Source: Dermacentor variabilis (lineage: Eukaryota; Arthropoda; Arachnida; Ixodida; Ixodidae). From it: 64,000 nt of DNA. The position numbers and the translations under genes are program-made. Below the pieces are notes generated by a model, which had not been told where the DNA came from, did not search any database, and worked only from the letters and a program-made list of their open reading frames with translations. The DNA is taken from contig NC_134571.1 in the NCBI RefSeq assembly GCF_050947875.1, forward strand, positions 231,270,024 to 231,334,023, in the 5' to 3' direction. This document shows, piece after piece, positions 37,738 through 51,352 of the stretch; position 1 is the stretch's first letter; every line of letters begins with the position of its first letter.

Positions 37738-37964
37738 ATGTTGCGCAGCGCCTGTGCAGCCAGGAAAATTTTAGATCATTCCATCCAAACTCGGGAGCTG
37801 TTCGTATCACCAGTTTTAGTGCAAAATAGAAATGTTGGAATCGGTCGTGCGCTAGCTGTACCACCACGGCCAACGAATAGTCGGATGCACCGTGGTATCG
37901 GGTTTATGTTTTGTGGTATGGCCCCCAGGGCGACGCATAAATACGAGTCGACGAATAATGCATA
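37738..37964 (+). repeat. Monomer class F'' exemplar (227 bp)
   Basis: Starts like F (atgttgcgcagc), has consensus gcaaaatag in the middle and the F' ending gaataatgcataa before N. Other copies are at 43411, 51579 and 54757, the last two with atgttgtgcagc. Confidence 0.78.
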
Positions 37965-38418
37965 AAGTTGTGCAGCGCCTGTGCAGCCAGGAAAATTTTA
38001 GATCATTCCATCCAAACTCGGGAGCTGCTCGTATCACCAGTTTTAGTGCAAAAGAGAAATGTTGGAATCGGCCGTGCGCTAGCTGTGCCACCACGGCCAA
38101 CGAATAGTCGGATGCACCGTGGTATCGGGTTTAGGTTTTCTAGAATGGCCCCCAGGGCGGCGCATAAACACGAATCGACGAACAATGAATGATGTTGTGC
38201 AGCCCCTGAGCAGTTAGGAAAATTTTAGATCATTCCATCCAAACTCGGGAGCTGTTCGTATCACCAGTTTTAGTGCAAAATAGAAATGTTGGAATCGGTC
38301 ATGTGCTAGCTGTACCACCACGGCCAACGAATAGTCGTATGCACCGTGGTATCTGGTTTATATATTGTAGAATGGACCCCAGGGCGACGCATAAACACGA
38401 GGCGGCGAAGAATGAGTC

Positions 38419-38645
38419 ATGTTGTGCAGCGCCTGTGCAGCCAGGAAAATTTTAGATCATTCCATCCAAACTCGGGAGCTGTTCGTATCACCAGTTTTAG
38501 TGGAAAAGAGAAATGTTGGAATCGGTTGTGCGCTAGCTGTACCACCACAGTCAACGAATTGTCTGATGCACTGTGGTATCGGGTTTTTGTTTTGTAGAAT
38601 GGCCCCCAGGGTGACGCATAAACACGAGTCGGTAAAGAATGAGTC
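38419..38645 (+). repeat. B/C chimeric monomer
   Basis: Consensus start cctgtgcagcc, then gtggaaaagag and ggttgtgcgc of C. The switch lies between about 38441 and 38502. Sisters at 44092, 52261 and 55438. A related B/C' form (gtgcaaaatag, gtcgtgcgc, cacagtc, gaatagtctg) is at 40915 and 46588. Confidence 0.82.
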
Positions 38646-39099
38646 ATTATGTGCAGCGCCTCTGCCAGCAGGAAAATTTTAAATCATTGCATCCAAACTG
38701 TGGAGCTGTTCGTATCACCAGTTTTAGTGCAAAAGAGAAATGTTGGAATCACTCGTGCGCAAGCGGTACCACAACGGCCAACGAATAGTCGGATGCACCG
38801 TGGTGTCGGGTTGATGTTTTGTAGAATGGCCCCCAGGGCGACGCATAAACACGAATCGACGAACAATGAATAATGTTGTGCAGCGCCTGTGCAGCCAGGA
38901 AAATTTTAGATCATTCCATGAAAACTCGGGAGCTGTTCGTATCACCAGTTTTAGTGCAAAATAGAAATGTTGGAATCGGTCGTGCGCTAGCTGTACCACT
39001 ACGGCCAACGAATAGTCATATGCACCGTGGTATCGGGTATATATATTGTAGAATGGCCCTCAGGGCGACGCATAAACACGAGGCGGCGAAGAATGACTC

Positions 39100-39326
39100 A
39101 TGTTGCGCAGCGCCTGTGCAGCCAGGAAAATTTTAGATCATTCCATCCAAACTCGGGAGCTGTTCGTATCACCAGTTTTAGTGCAAAACAGAAATGTTGG
39201 AATCGGTCGTGCGCTAGCTGTACCACCACGGCCAACGAATAGTCGGATGCACCGTGGTATCGGGTTTATGTTTTCTAGAATGGCGCCCAGGGCGGCGCAT
39301 AAACACGAATCGACGAACAATGAATA
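39100..39326 (+). repeat. F/J chimeric monomer
   Basis: F start (atgttgcgcagc, gcaaaacag) and J end (gtttatgttttctag, gaatggcgccc). The switch lies between about 39190 and 39274. Sisters at 44773 and 52942. It removes G, H and I from the series. Confidence 0.83.
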
Positions 39327-42300
39327 ATGTTGTGCAGCCCCTGAGCAGTCAGGAAAATTTTAGATCATTCCATCCAAGCTCGGGAGCTGTTCGTATCACC
39401 AGTTTTAGTGCAAAATAGAAATGTTGGAATCGGTCGTGCGCTGGCTGTACCACCACGGCCAACGAATAGTCGGATGCACCGTGGTATCGGGTTTATGTTT
39501 TGTGGTATGGCCCCCAGAGCGACGCATAAATACGAGTCGACGAACAATGAATAATGTTGTGCCGCGCCTGTGCAGCCAGGAAAATTTTAGATCATTCCAT
39601 CCAAACTCGGGAGCTGCTCGTATCACCAGTTTTAGTGGAAAAGAGAAATGTTGGAATCGGTCGTGCGATAGCTGTACCACCACGGCTAACGAATAGTCGT
39701 ATGCACCGTGGTATCGGTTTTGTGTTTTATAGAATGGCCCCCAGGGCGACCCATAAACACGAGTCGACGAACAATGAATAATGTTGTGCAGCGCCTCAGC
39801 AGCCAGGAAAATTTTAGATCATGCAATCCAAACTCGCGAGCTGTTCGTATCACCAGTTTTAGTGCAAAAGAGAAATGTTGGAATCGGCCGTGCGCTAGCT
39901 GTGCCACCACGGCCAACGAATAGTCGGATGCACCGTGGTATCGGGTTTTTGTTTTGTAGAATGGCCCCAAGGGCGACGCATAAACACGAGTCGGCGAATA
40001 ATGAGCCATGTTATGCAGCGCCTGTGGAGCGAGGAATATTTTAGATCATTCCATCCAAACTCTGGAGCTGTTCGTATCACCAGTTTTAGTGGAAAATAGA
40101 AATGTTGGAATCGGTCGTGCGCTAGCTGTACCACCACGGCCAACGAATAGTCGGATGCACCGTGGTATCGGGTTTATGTTTTGTGGTATGGCGCCCAGGG
40201 CGGCGCATAAACACGAATCGACGAACAATGAATAATGTTGTGCAGCCCCTTTGCAGTCAGGAAAATTTTAGATCATTCCATCCAAACTGTGGAGCTGTTC
40301 GTATCACCAGTTTCAGTGCAAAATAGAAATGTTGGAATCGGTCGTGCGCTAGCTGTACCACCACGGCCAACGAATAGTCGGATGCACCGTGGTATCGGGT
40401 TTATGTTTTATGGTATGGCCCCCAGGGCGACGCATAAATACGAGTCGACGAATAATGCATAAAGTTGTGCAGCGCCTGTGCAGCCAGGAAAATTTTAGAT
40501 CATTCCATCCAAACTCGGGAGCTGCTCGTATCACCAGTTTTAGTGCAAAAGAGAAATGTTGGAATCGGCCGTGCGCTAGCTGTGCCACCACGGCCAACGA
40601 ATAGTCGGATGCACCGTGGTATCGGGTTTAGGTTTTCTAGAATGGCCCCCAGGGCGGCGCATAAACACGAATCGACGAACAATGAATAATGTTGTGCAGA
40701 TCTGAGCAGTTAGGAAAATTTTAGATCATTCCATCCAAACTCGGGAGCTGTTCGTATCACCAGTTTTAGTGCAAAATAGAAATGTTGGAATCGGTCATGT
40801 GCTAGCTGTACCACCACGGCCAACGAATAGTCGTATGCACCGTGGTATCTGGTTTATATATTGTAGAATGGACCCCAGGGCGACGCATAAACACGAGGCG
40901 GCGAAGAATGAGTCATGTTGTGCAGCGCCTGTGCAGCCAGGAAAATTTTAGATCATTCCATCCAAACTCGGGAGCTGTTCGTATCACCAGTTTTAGTGCA
41001 AAATAGAAATGTTGGAATCGGTCGTGCGCTAGCTGTACCACCACAGTCAACGAATAGTCTGATGCACTGTGGTATCGGGTTTTTGTTTTGTAGAATGGCC
41101 CCCAGGGTGACGCATAAACACGAGTCGGTAAAGAATGAGTCATTATGTGCAGCGCCTCTGCCAGCAGGAAAATTTTAAATCATTGCGTCCAAACTGTGGA
41201 GCTGTTCGTATCACCAGTTTTAGTGCAAAAGAGAAATGTTGGAATCACTCGTGCGCAAGCTGTACCACAACGGCCAACGAATAGTCGGATGCACCGTGGT
41301 GTCGGGTTGATGTTTTGTAGAATGGCCCCCAGGGCGACGCATAAACACGAATCGATGAACAATGAATAATGTTGTGTAGCGCCTGTGCAGCCAGGAAAAT
41401 TTTAGATCATTCCATCAAAACTCGGGAGCTGTTCGTATCACCAGTTTTAGTGCAAAATAGAAATGTTGGAATCGGTCGTGCGCTAGCTGTACCACCACGG
41501 CCAACGAATATTCGTATGCACCGTGGTATCGGGTTTATATATTGTAGAATGGCCCCCAGGGCGACGCATAAACACGAGGCGGCGAAGAATGAGTCATGTT
41601 GTGCAGCGCCTGTGCAGCCAGGAAAATTTTAGATCATTCCATCCAAACTCGGGAGCTGTTCGTATCACCAGTTTCAGTGCAAAATAGAAATGTTGGAATC
41701 GGTCGTGCGCTAGCTGTACCACCACGGCCAACGAATAGTCGGATGCACCGTGGTATCGGGTTTATGTTTTGTGGTATGGCCCCCAGGGCGACGCATAAAT
41801 ACGAGTCGACGAATAATGCATAAAGTTGTGCAGCGCCTGTGCAGCCAGGAAAATTTTAGATCATTCCATCCAAACTCGGGAGCTGCTCGTATCACCAGTT
41901 TTAGTGCAAAAGAGAAAAGTTGGAATCGGCCGTGCGCTAGCTGTGCCACCACGGCCAACGAATAGTCGGATGCACCGTGGTATCGGGTTTAGGTTTTCTA
42001 GAATGGCCCCCAGGGCGGCGCATAAACACGAATCGACGAACAATGAATGATGTTGTGCAGCCCCTGAGCAGTTAGGAAAATTTTAGATCATTCCATCCAA
42101 ACTCGGGAGCTGTTCGTATCACCAGTTTTAGTGCAAAATAGAAATGTTGGAATCGGTCATGTGCTAGCTGTACCACCACGGCCAACGAATAGTCGTATGC
42201 ACCGTGGTATCTGGTTTATATATTGTAGAATGGACCCCAGGGCGACGCATAAACACGAGGCGGCGAAGAATGAGTCATGTTGTGCAGCGCCTGTGCAGCC

Positions 42301-42503
42301 AGGAAAATTTTAGATCATTCCATCCAAACTCGGGAGCTGTTCGTATCACCAGTTTTAGTGCAAAATAGAAATGTTGGAATCGGTCGTACGCTAGCTGTAC
42401 CACCACGGCCAACGAATAGTCGGATGCACCGTGGTATCGGGTTTATGTTTTGTGGTATGGCCCCCAGGGCGACGCATAAATACGAGTCGACGAACAATGA
42501 ATA

Positions 42504-42730
42504 ATGTTGTGCAGCGCCTGCGGAGCCAGGAAAATTTTAGATCATTCCATCCAAACTCGGGAGCTGTTCGTATCACCAGTTTTAGTGGAAAAGAGAAATG
42601 TTGGAATCGGTTGTGCGCTAGCTGTACCACCACAGTCAACGAATTGTCTGATGCACTGTGGTATCGGGTTTTTGTTTTGTGGTATGGCGCCCAGGGCGGC
42701 GCATAAACACGAATCGACGAACAATGAATA
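42504..42730 (+). repeat. C/P chimeric monomer (junction of 5,673-bp duplication)
   Basis: C through cacagtcaacgaattgtctg and gtttttgttttgt, then ggtatggcgccc of P. The shared bases at the switch are gttttgt at 42674-42680. The corresponding parental positions are 37001-37007 (P) and 48347-48353 (C). Single copy. Confidence 0.88.
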
Positions 42731-43184
42731 ATGTTGTGCAGCCCCTTTGTAGTCAGGAAAATTTTAGATCATTCCATCCAAACTGTGGAGCTGTTCGTAT
42801 CACCAGTTTCAGTGCAAAATAGAAATGTTGGAATCGGTCGTGCGCTAGCTGTACCACCACGGCCAACGAATAGTCGGATGCACCGTGGTATCGGGTTTAT
42901 GTTTTATGGTATGGCCCCCAGGGCGACGCATAAATACGAGTCGACGAATAATGCATAAAGTTGTGCAGCGCCTGTGCAGCCAGGAAAATTTTAGATCATT
43001 CCATCCAAACTCGGGAGCTGCTCGTATCACCAGTTTTAGTGCAAAAGAGAAATGTTGGAATCGGCCGTGCGCTAGCTGTGCCACCACGGCCAACGAATAG
43101 TCGGATGCACCGTGGTATCGGGTTTAGGTTTTCTAGAATGGCCCCCAGGGCGGCGCATAAACACGAATCGACGAACAATGAATA

Positions 43185-46100
43185 ATGTTGTGCAGATCTG
43201 AGCAGTTAGGAAAATTTTAGATCATTCCATCCAAACTCGGGAGCTGTTCGTATCACCAGTTTTAGTGCAAAATAGAAATGTTGGAATCGGTCATGTGCTA
43301 GCTGTACCACCACGGCCAACGAATAGTCGTATGCACCGTGGTATCTGGTTTATATATTGTAGAATGGACCCCAGGGCGACGCATAAACACGAGGCGGCGA
43401 AGAATGAGTCATGTTGCGCAGCGCCTGTGCAGCCAGGAAAATTTTAGATCATTCCATCCAAACTCGGGAGCTGTTCGTATCACCAGTTTTAGTGCAAAAT
43501 AGAAATGTTGGAATCGGTCGTGCGCTAGCTGTACCACCACGGCCAACGAATAGTCGGATGCACCGTGGTATCGGGTTTATGTTTTGTGGTATGGCCCCCA
43601 GGGCGACGCATAAATACGAGTCGACGAATAATGCATAAAGTTGTGCAGCGCCTGTGCAGCCAGGAAAATTTTAGATCATTCCATCCAAACTCGGGAGCTG
43701 CTCGTATCACCAGTTTTAGTGCAAAAGAGAAATGTTGGAATCGGCCGTGCGCTAGCTGTGCCACCACGGCCAACGAATAGTCGGATGCACCGTGGTATCG
43801 GGTTTAGGTTTTCTAGAATGGCCCCCAGGGCGGCGCATAAACACGAATCGACGAACAATGAATGATGTTGTGCAGCCCCTGAGCAGTTAGGAAAATTTTA
43901 GATCATTCCATCCAAACTCGGGAGCTGTTCGTATCACCAGTTTTAGTGCAAAATAGAAATGTTGGAATCGGTCATGTGCTAGCTGTACCACCACGGCCAA
44001 CGAATAGTCGTATGCACCGTGGTATCTGGTTTATATATTGTAGAATGGACCCCAGGGCGACGCATAAACACGAGGCGGCGAAGAATGAGTCATGTTGTGC
44101 AGCGCCTGTGCAGCCAGGAAAATTTTAGATCATTCCATCCAAACTCGGGAGCTGTTCGTATCACCAGTTTTAGTGGAAAAGAGAAATGTTGGAATCGGTT
44201 GTGCGCTAGCTGTACCACCACAGTCAACGAATTGTCTGATGCACTGTGGTATCGGGTTTTTGTTTTGTAGAATGGCCCCCAGGGTGACGCATAAACACGA
44301 GTCGGTAAAGAATGAGTCATTATGTGCAGCGCCTCTGCCAGCAGGAAAATTTTAAATCATTGCATCCAAACTGTGGAGCTGTTCGTATCACCAGTTTTAG
44401 TGCAAAAGAGAAATGTTGGAATCACTCGTGCGCAAGCGGTACCACAACGGCCAACGAATAGTCGGATGCACCGTGGTGTCGGGTTGATGTTTTGTAGAAT
44501 GGCCCCCAGGGCGACGCATAAACACGAATCGACGAACAATGAATAATGTTGTGCAGCGCCTGTGCAGCCAGGAAAATTTTAGATCATTCCATGAAAACTC
44601 GGGAGCTGTTCGTATCACCAGTTTTAGTGCAAAATAGAAATGTTGGAATCGGTCGTGCGCTAGCTGTACCACTACGGCCAACGAATAGTCATATGCACCG
44701 TGGTATCGGGTATATATATTGTAGAATGGCCCTCAGGGCGACGCATAAACACGAGGCGGCGAAGAATGACTCATGTTGCGCAGCGCCTGTGCAGCCAGGA
44801 AAATTTTAGATCATTCCATCCAAACTCGGGAGCTGTTCGTATCACCAGTTTTAGTGCAAAACAGAAATGTTGGAATCGGTCGTGCGCTAGCTGTACCACC
44901 ACGGCCAACGAATAGTCGGATGCACCGTGGTATCGGGTTTATGTTTTCTAGAATGGCGCCCAGGGCGGCGCATAAACACGAATCGACGAACAATGAATAA
45001 TGTTGTGCAGCCCCTGAGCAGTCAGGAAAATTTTAGATCATTCCATCCAAGCTCGGGAGCTGTTCGTATCACCAGTTTTAGTGCAAAATAGAAATGTTGG
45101 AATCGGTCGTGCGCTGGCTGTACCACCACGGCCAACGAATAGTCGGATGCACCGTGGTATCGGGTTTATGTTTTGTGGTATGGCCCCCAGAGCGACGCAT
45201 AAATACGAGTCGACGAACAATGAATAATGTTGTGCCGCGCCTGTGCAGCCAGGAAAATTTTAGATCATTCCATCCAAACTCGGGAGCTGCTCGTATCACC
45301 AGTTTTAGTGGAAAAGAGAAATGTTGGAATCGGTCGTGCGATAGCTGTACCACCACGGCTAACGAATAGTCGTATGCACCGTGGTATCGGTTTTGTGTTT
45401 TATAGAATGGCCCCCAGGGCGACCCATAAACACGAGTCGACGAACAATGAATAATGTTGTGCAGCGCCTCAGCAGCCAGGAAAATTTTAGATCATGCAAT
45501 CCAAACTCGCGAGCTGTTCGTATCACCAGTTTTAGTGCAAAAGAGAAATGTTGGAATCGGCCGTGCGCTAGCTGTGCCACCACGGCCAACGAATAGTCGG
45601 ATGCACCGTGGTATCGGGTTTTTGTTTTGTAGAATGGCCCCAAGGGCGACGCATAAACACGAGTCGGCGAATAATGAGCCATGTTATGCAGCGCCTGTGG
45701 AGCGAGGAATATTTTAGATCATTCCATCCAAACTCTGGAGCTGTTCGTATCACCAGTTTTAGTGGAAAATAGAAATGTTGGAATCGGTCGTGCGCTAGCT
45801 GTACCACCACGGCCAACGAATAGTCGGATGCACCGTGGTATCGGGTTTATGTTTTGTGGTATGGCGCCCAGGGCGGCGCATAAACACGAATCGACGAACA
45901 ATGAATAATGTTGTGCAGCCCCTTTGCAGTCAGGAAAATTTTAGATCATTCCATCCAAACTGTGGAGCTGTTCGTATCACCAGTTTCAGTGCAAAATAGA
46001 AATGTTGGAATCGGTCGTGCGCTAGCTGTACCACCACGGCCAACGAATAGTCGGATGCACCGTGGTATCGGGTTTATGTTTTATGGTATGGCCCCCAGGG

Positions 46101-49100
46101 CGACGCATAAATACGAGTCGACGAATAATGCATAAAGTTGTGCAGCGCCTGTGCAGCCAGGAAAATTTTAGATCATTCCATCCAAACTCGGGAGCTGCTC
46201 GTATCACCAGTTTTAGTGCAAAAGAGAAATGTTGGAATCGGCCGTGCGCTAGCTGTGCCACCACGGCCAACGAATAGTCGGATGCACCGTGGTATCGGGT
46301 TTAGGTTTTCTAGAATGGCCCCCAGGGCGGCGCATAAACACGAATCGACGAACAATGAATAATGTTGTGCAGATCTGAGCAGTTAGGAAAATTTTAGATC
46401 ATTCCATCCAAACTCGGGAGCTGTTCGTATCACCAGTTTTAGTGCAAAATAGCAATGTTGGAATCGGTCATGTGCTAGCTGTACCACCACGGCCAACGAA
46501 TAGTCGTATGCACCGTGGTATCTGGTTTATATATTGTAGAATGGACCCCAGGGCGACGCATAAACACGAGGCGGCGAAGAATGAGTCATGTTGTGCAGCG
46601 CCTGTGCAGCCAGGAAAATTTTAGATCATTCCATCCAAACTCGGGAGCTGTTCGTATCACCAGTTTTAGTGCAAAATAGAAATGTTGGAATCGGTCGTGC
46701 GCTAGCTGTACCACCACAGTCAACGAATAGTCTGATGCACTGTGGTATCGGGTTTTTGTTTTGTAGAATGGCCCCCAGGGTGACGCATAAACACGAGTCG
46801 GTAAAGAATGAGTCATTATGTGCAGCGCCTCTGCCAGCAGGAAAATTTTAAATCATTGCGTCCAAACTGTGGAGCTGTTCGTATCACCAGTTTTAGTGCA
46901 AAAGAGAAATGTTGGAATCACTCGTGCGCAAGCTGTACCACAACGGCCAACGAATAGTCGGATGCACCGTGGTGTCGGGTTGATGTTTTGTAGAATGGCC
47001 CCCAGGGCGACGCATAAACACGAATCGATGAACAATGAATAATGTTGTGTAGCGCCTGTGCAGCCAGGAAAATTTTAGATCATTCCATCAAAACTCGGGA
47101 GCTGTTCGTATCACCAGTTTTAGTGCAAAATAGAAATGTTGGAATCGGTCGTGCGCTAGCTGTACCACCACGGCCAACGAATATTCGTATGCACCGTGGT
47201 ATCGGGTTTATATATTGTAGAATGGCCCCCAGGGCGACGCATAAACACGAGGCGGCGAAGAATGAGTCATGTTGTGCAGCGCCTGTGCAGCCAGGAAAAT
47301 TTTAGATCATTCCATCCAAACTCGGGAGCTGTTCGTATCACCAGTTTCAGTGCAAAATAGAAATGTTGGAATCGGTCGTGCGCTAGCTGTACCACCACGG
47401 CCAACGAATAGTCGGATGCACCGTGGTATCGGGTTTATGTTTTGTGGTATGGCCCCCAGGGCGACGCATAAATACGAGTCGACGAATAATGCATAAAGTT
47501 GTGCAGCGCCTGTGCAGCCAGGAAAATTTTAGATCATTCCATCCAAACTCGGGAGCTGCTCGTATCACCAGTTTTAGTGCAAAAGAGAAAAGTTGGAATC
47601 GGCCGTGCGCTAGCTGTGCCACCACGGCCAACGAATAGTCGGATGCACCGTGGTATCGGGTTTAGGTTTTCTAGAATGGCCCCCAGGGCGGCGCATAAAC
47701 ACGAATCGACGAACAATGAATGATGTTGTGCAGCCCCTGAGCAGTTAGGAAAATTTTAGATCATTCCATCCAAACTCGGGAGCTGTTCGTATCACCAGTT
47801 TTAGTGCAAAATAGAAATGTTGGAATCGGTCATGTGCTAGCTGTACCACCACGGCCAACGAATAGTCGTATGCACCGTGGTATCTGGTTTATATATTGTA
47901 GAATGGACCCCAGGGCGACGCATAAACACGAGGCGGCGAAGAATGAGTCATGTTGTGCAGCGCCTGTGCAGCCAGGAAAATTTTAGATCATTCCATCCAA
48001 ACTCGGGAGCTGTTCGTATCACCAGTTTTAGTGCAAAATAGAAATGTTGGAATCGGTCGTACGCTAGCTGTACCACCACGGCCAACGAATAGTCGGATGC
48101 ACCGTGGTATCGGGTTTATGTTTTGTGGTATGGCCCCCAGGGCGACGCATAAATACGAGTCGACGAACAATGAATAATGTTGTGCAGCGCCTGCGGAGCC
48201 AGGAAAATTTTAGATCATTCCATCCAAACTCGGGAGCTGTTCGTATCACCAGTTTTAGTGGAAAAGAGAAATGTTGGAATCGGTTGTGCGCTAGCTGTAC
48301 CACCACAGTCAACGAATTGTCTGATGCACTGTGGTATCGGGTTTTTGTTTTGTAGAATGGCCCCCAGGGTGACGCATAAACACGAGTCGGTAAAGAATGA
48401 GTCATTATGTGCAGCGCCTCTGCCAGCAGGAAAATTTTAAATCATTGCATCCAAACTGTGGAGCTGTTCGTATCACCAGTTTTAGTGCAAAAGAGAAATG
48501 TTGGAATCACTCGTGCGCAAGCGGTACCACAACGGCCAACGAATAGTCGGATGCACCGTGGTGTCGGGTTGATGTTTTGTAGAATGGCCCCCAGGGCGAC
48601 GCATAAACACGAATCGACGAACAATGAATAATGTTGTGCAGCGCCTGTGCAGCCAGGAAAATTTTAGATCATTCCATGAAAACTCGGGAGCTGTTCGTAT
48701 CACCAGTTTTAGTGCAAAATAGAAATCTTGGAATCGGTCGTGCGCTAGCTGTACCACTACGGCCAACGAATAGTCATATGCACCGTGGTATCGGGTATAT
48801 ATATTGTAGAATGGCCCTCAGGGCGACGCATAAACACGAGGCGGCGAAGAATGACTCATGTTGCGCAGCGCCTGTGCAGCCAGGAAAATTTTAGATCATT
48901 CCATCCAAACTCGGGAGCTGTTCGTATCACCAGTTTTAGTGCAAAACAGAAATGTTGGAATCGGTCGTGCGCTAGCTGTACCACCACGGCCAACGAATAG
49001 TCGGATGCACCGTGGTATCGGGTTTATGTTTTGTGGTATGGCCCCCAGGGCGACGCATAAATACGAGTCGACGAATAATGCATAATGTTGTGCAGCGCCT

Positions 49101-51352
49101 GTGCAGCCAGGAAAATTTTAGATCATTCCATCCAAACTCGGGAGCTGCTCGTATCACCAGTTTTAGTGCAAAAGAGAAATGTTGGAATCGGTCGTGCGCT
49201 AGCTGTACCACCACGGCCAACGAATAGTCGTATGCACCGTGGTATCTGGTTTATATTGTAGAATGGACCCCAGGGCGACGCATAAATACGAGTCGACGAG
49301 CAATGAATAATGTTGTGCAGCGCCTCAGCAGCCAGGAAGATTTTAGATCATGCAATCCAAACTCGGGAGCTGTTCGTATCACCAGTTTTAGTGCAAAAGA
49401 GAAATGTTGGAATCGGCCGTGCGCTAGCTGTGCCACTACGGCCAACGAATAGTCGGATGCACCGTGGTATCGGGTTTAGGTTTTCTAGAATGGCCCCCAT
49501 GGCGGCGCATAAACACGAATCGACGAACAATGAATAATGTTGTGCAGCCCCTGAGCAGTCAGGAAAATTTTAGATCATTCCATCCAAACTCGGGAGCTGC
49601 TCATATCACCAGTTTTAGTGCAAAAGAGAAATGTTGGAATCGGCCGTGCGCTAGCTGTGCCACAACGGCACACGAATAGTCGGATGCACCGTGGTATCGG
49701 GTTTAGGTTTTCTAGAATGGCGCCCAGGGCGGCGCATAAACACGAATCGACGAACAATGAATAATGTTGTGCAGCCCCTGAGCAGTCAGGAAAATTTTAG
49801 ATCATTCCATCGAAACTCGGGAGCTGTTCGTATCACCAGTTTTAGTGCAAAATAGAAATGTTGGAATCGGTCGTGCGCTAGCTGTAGCACCACGGCCAAC
49901 GAATAGTCGGATGCACCGTGGTATCGGGTTTATGTTTTCTAGAATGGCGCCCAGGGCGGCGCATAAACACGAATCGACGAACAATGAATAATGTTGTGCA
50001 GCCCCTGAGCAGTCAGGAAAATTTTAGATCATTCCATCCAAGCTCGGGAGCTGTTCGTATCACCAGTTTTAGTGCAAAATAGAAATGTTGGAATCGGTCG
50101 TGCGCTGGCTGTACCACCACGGCCAACGAATAGTCGGATGCACCGTGGTATCGGGTTTATGTTTTGTGGTATGGCCCCCAGAGCGACGCATAAATACGAG
50201 TCGACGAACAATGAATAATGTTGTGCCGCGCCTGTGCAGCCAGGAAAATTTTAGATCATTCCATCCAAACTCGGGAGCTGCTCGTATCACCAGTTTTAGT
50301 GGAAAAGAGAAATGTTGGAATCGGTCGTGCGATAGCTGTACCACCACGGCTAACGAATAGTCGTATGCACCGTGGTATCGGTTTTGTGTTTTATAGAATG
50401 GCCCCCAGGGCGACCCATAAACACGAGTCGACGAACAATGAATAATGTTGTGCAGCGCCTCAGCAGCCAGGAAAATTTTAGATCATGCAATCCAAACTCG
50501 CGAGCTGTTCGTATCACCAGTTTTAGTGCAAAAGAGAAATGTTGGAATCGGCCGTGCGCTAGCTGTGCCACCACGGCCAACGAATAGTCGGATGCACCGT
50601 GGTATCGGGTTTTTGTTTTGTAGAATGGCCCCAAGGGCGACGCATAAACACGAGTCGGCGAATAATGAGCCATGTTATGCAGCGCCTGTGGAGCGAGGAA
50701 TATTTTAGATCATTCCATCCAAACTCTGGAGCTGTTCGTATCACCAGTTTTAGTGGAAAATAGAAATGTTGGAATCGGTCGTGCGCTAGCTGTACCACCA
50801 CGGCCAACGAATAGTCGGATGCACCGTGGTATCGGGTTTATGTTTTGTGGTATGGCGCCCAGGGCGGCGCATAAACACGAATCGACGAACAATGAATAAT
50901 GTTGTGCAGCCCCTTTGCAGTCAGGAAAATTTTAGATCATTCCATCCAAACTGTGGAGCTGTTCGTATCACCAGTTTCAGTGCAAAATAGAAATGTTGGA
51001 ATCGGTCGTGCGCTAGCTGTACCACCACGGCCAACGAATAGTCGGATGCACCGTGGTATCGGGTTTATGTTTTATGGTATGGCCCCCAGGGCGACGCATA
51101 AATACGAGTCGACGAATAATGCATAAAGTTGTGCAGCGCCTGTGCAGCCAGGAAAATTTTAGATCATTCCATCCAAACTCGGGAGCTGCTCGTATCACCA
51201 GTTTTAGTGCAAAAGAGAAATGTTGGAATCGGCCGTGCGCTAGCTGTGCCACCACGGCCAACGAATAGTCGGATGCACCGTGGTATCGGGTTTAGGTTTT
51301 CTAGAATGGCCCCCAGGGCGGCGCATAAACACGAATCGACGAACAATGAATA
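43185..51352 (+). repeat. HOR block 13: 36 monomers, right copy of 5,673-bp duplication and onward
   Basis: Order: A226 F'' N A B/C D E F/J K L M/P P Q N, A226 B/C' D' E' F' N, then the full run A to L, M/P P Q N. The stretch to about 48,346 repeats block 12. A private c at 46453 in A226 (agcaatg) separates the copies. After 48,347 the array continues with the complete C to L series, which block 12 lacks. A private g at 49887 lies in J. Confidence 0.84.

Larger units (their letters stand above)
37512..43184 (+). repeat. HOR block 12: 25 monomers, left copy of 5,673-bp duplication
   Basis: Order: A226 F'' N A B/C D E F/J K L M/P P Q N, then A226 B/C' D' E' F' N, then A B C/P Q N. The copy proper runs from about 37,001 to 42,673. 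Rare variants a at 41918 (N) and c at 42521 (C) recur at 47591 and 48194, exactly 5,673 bases on. Confidence 0.85.
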
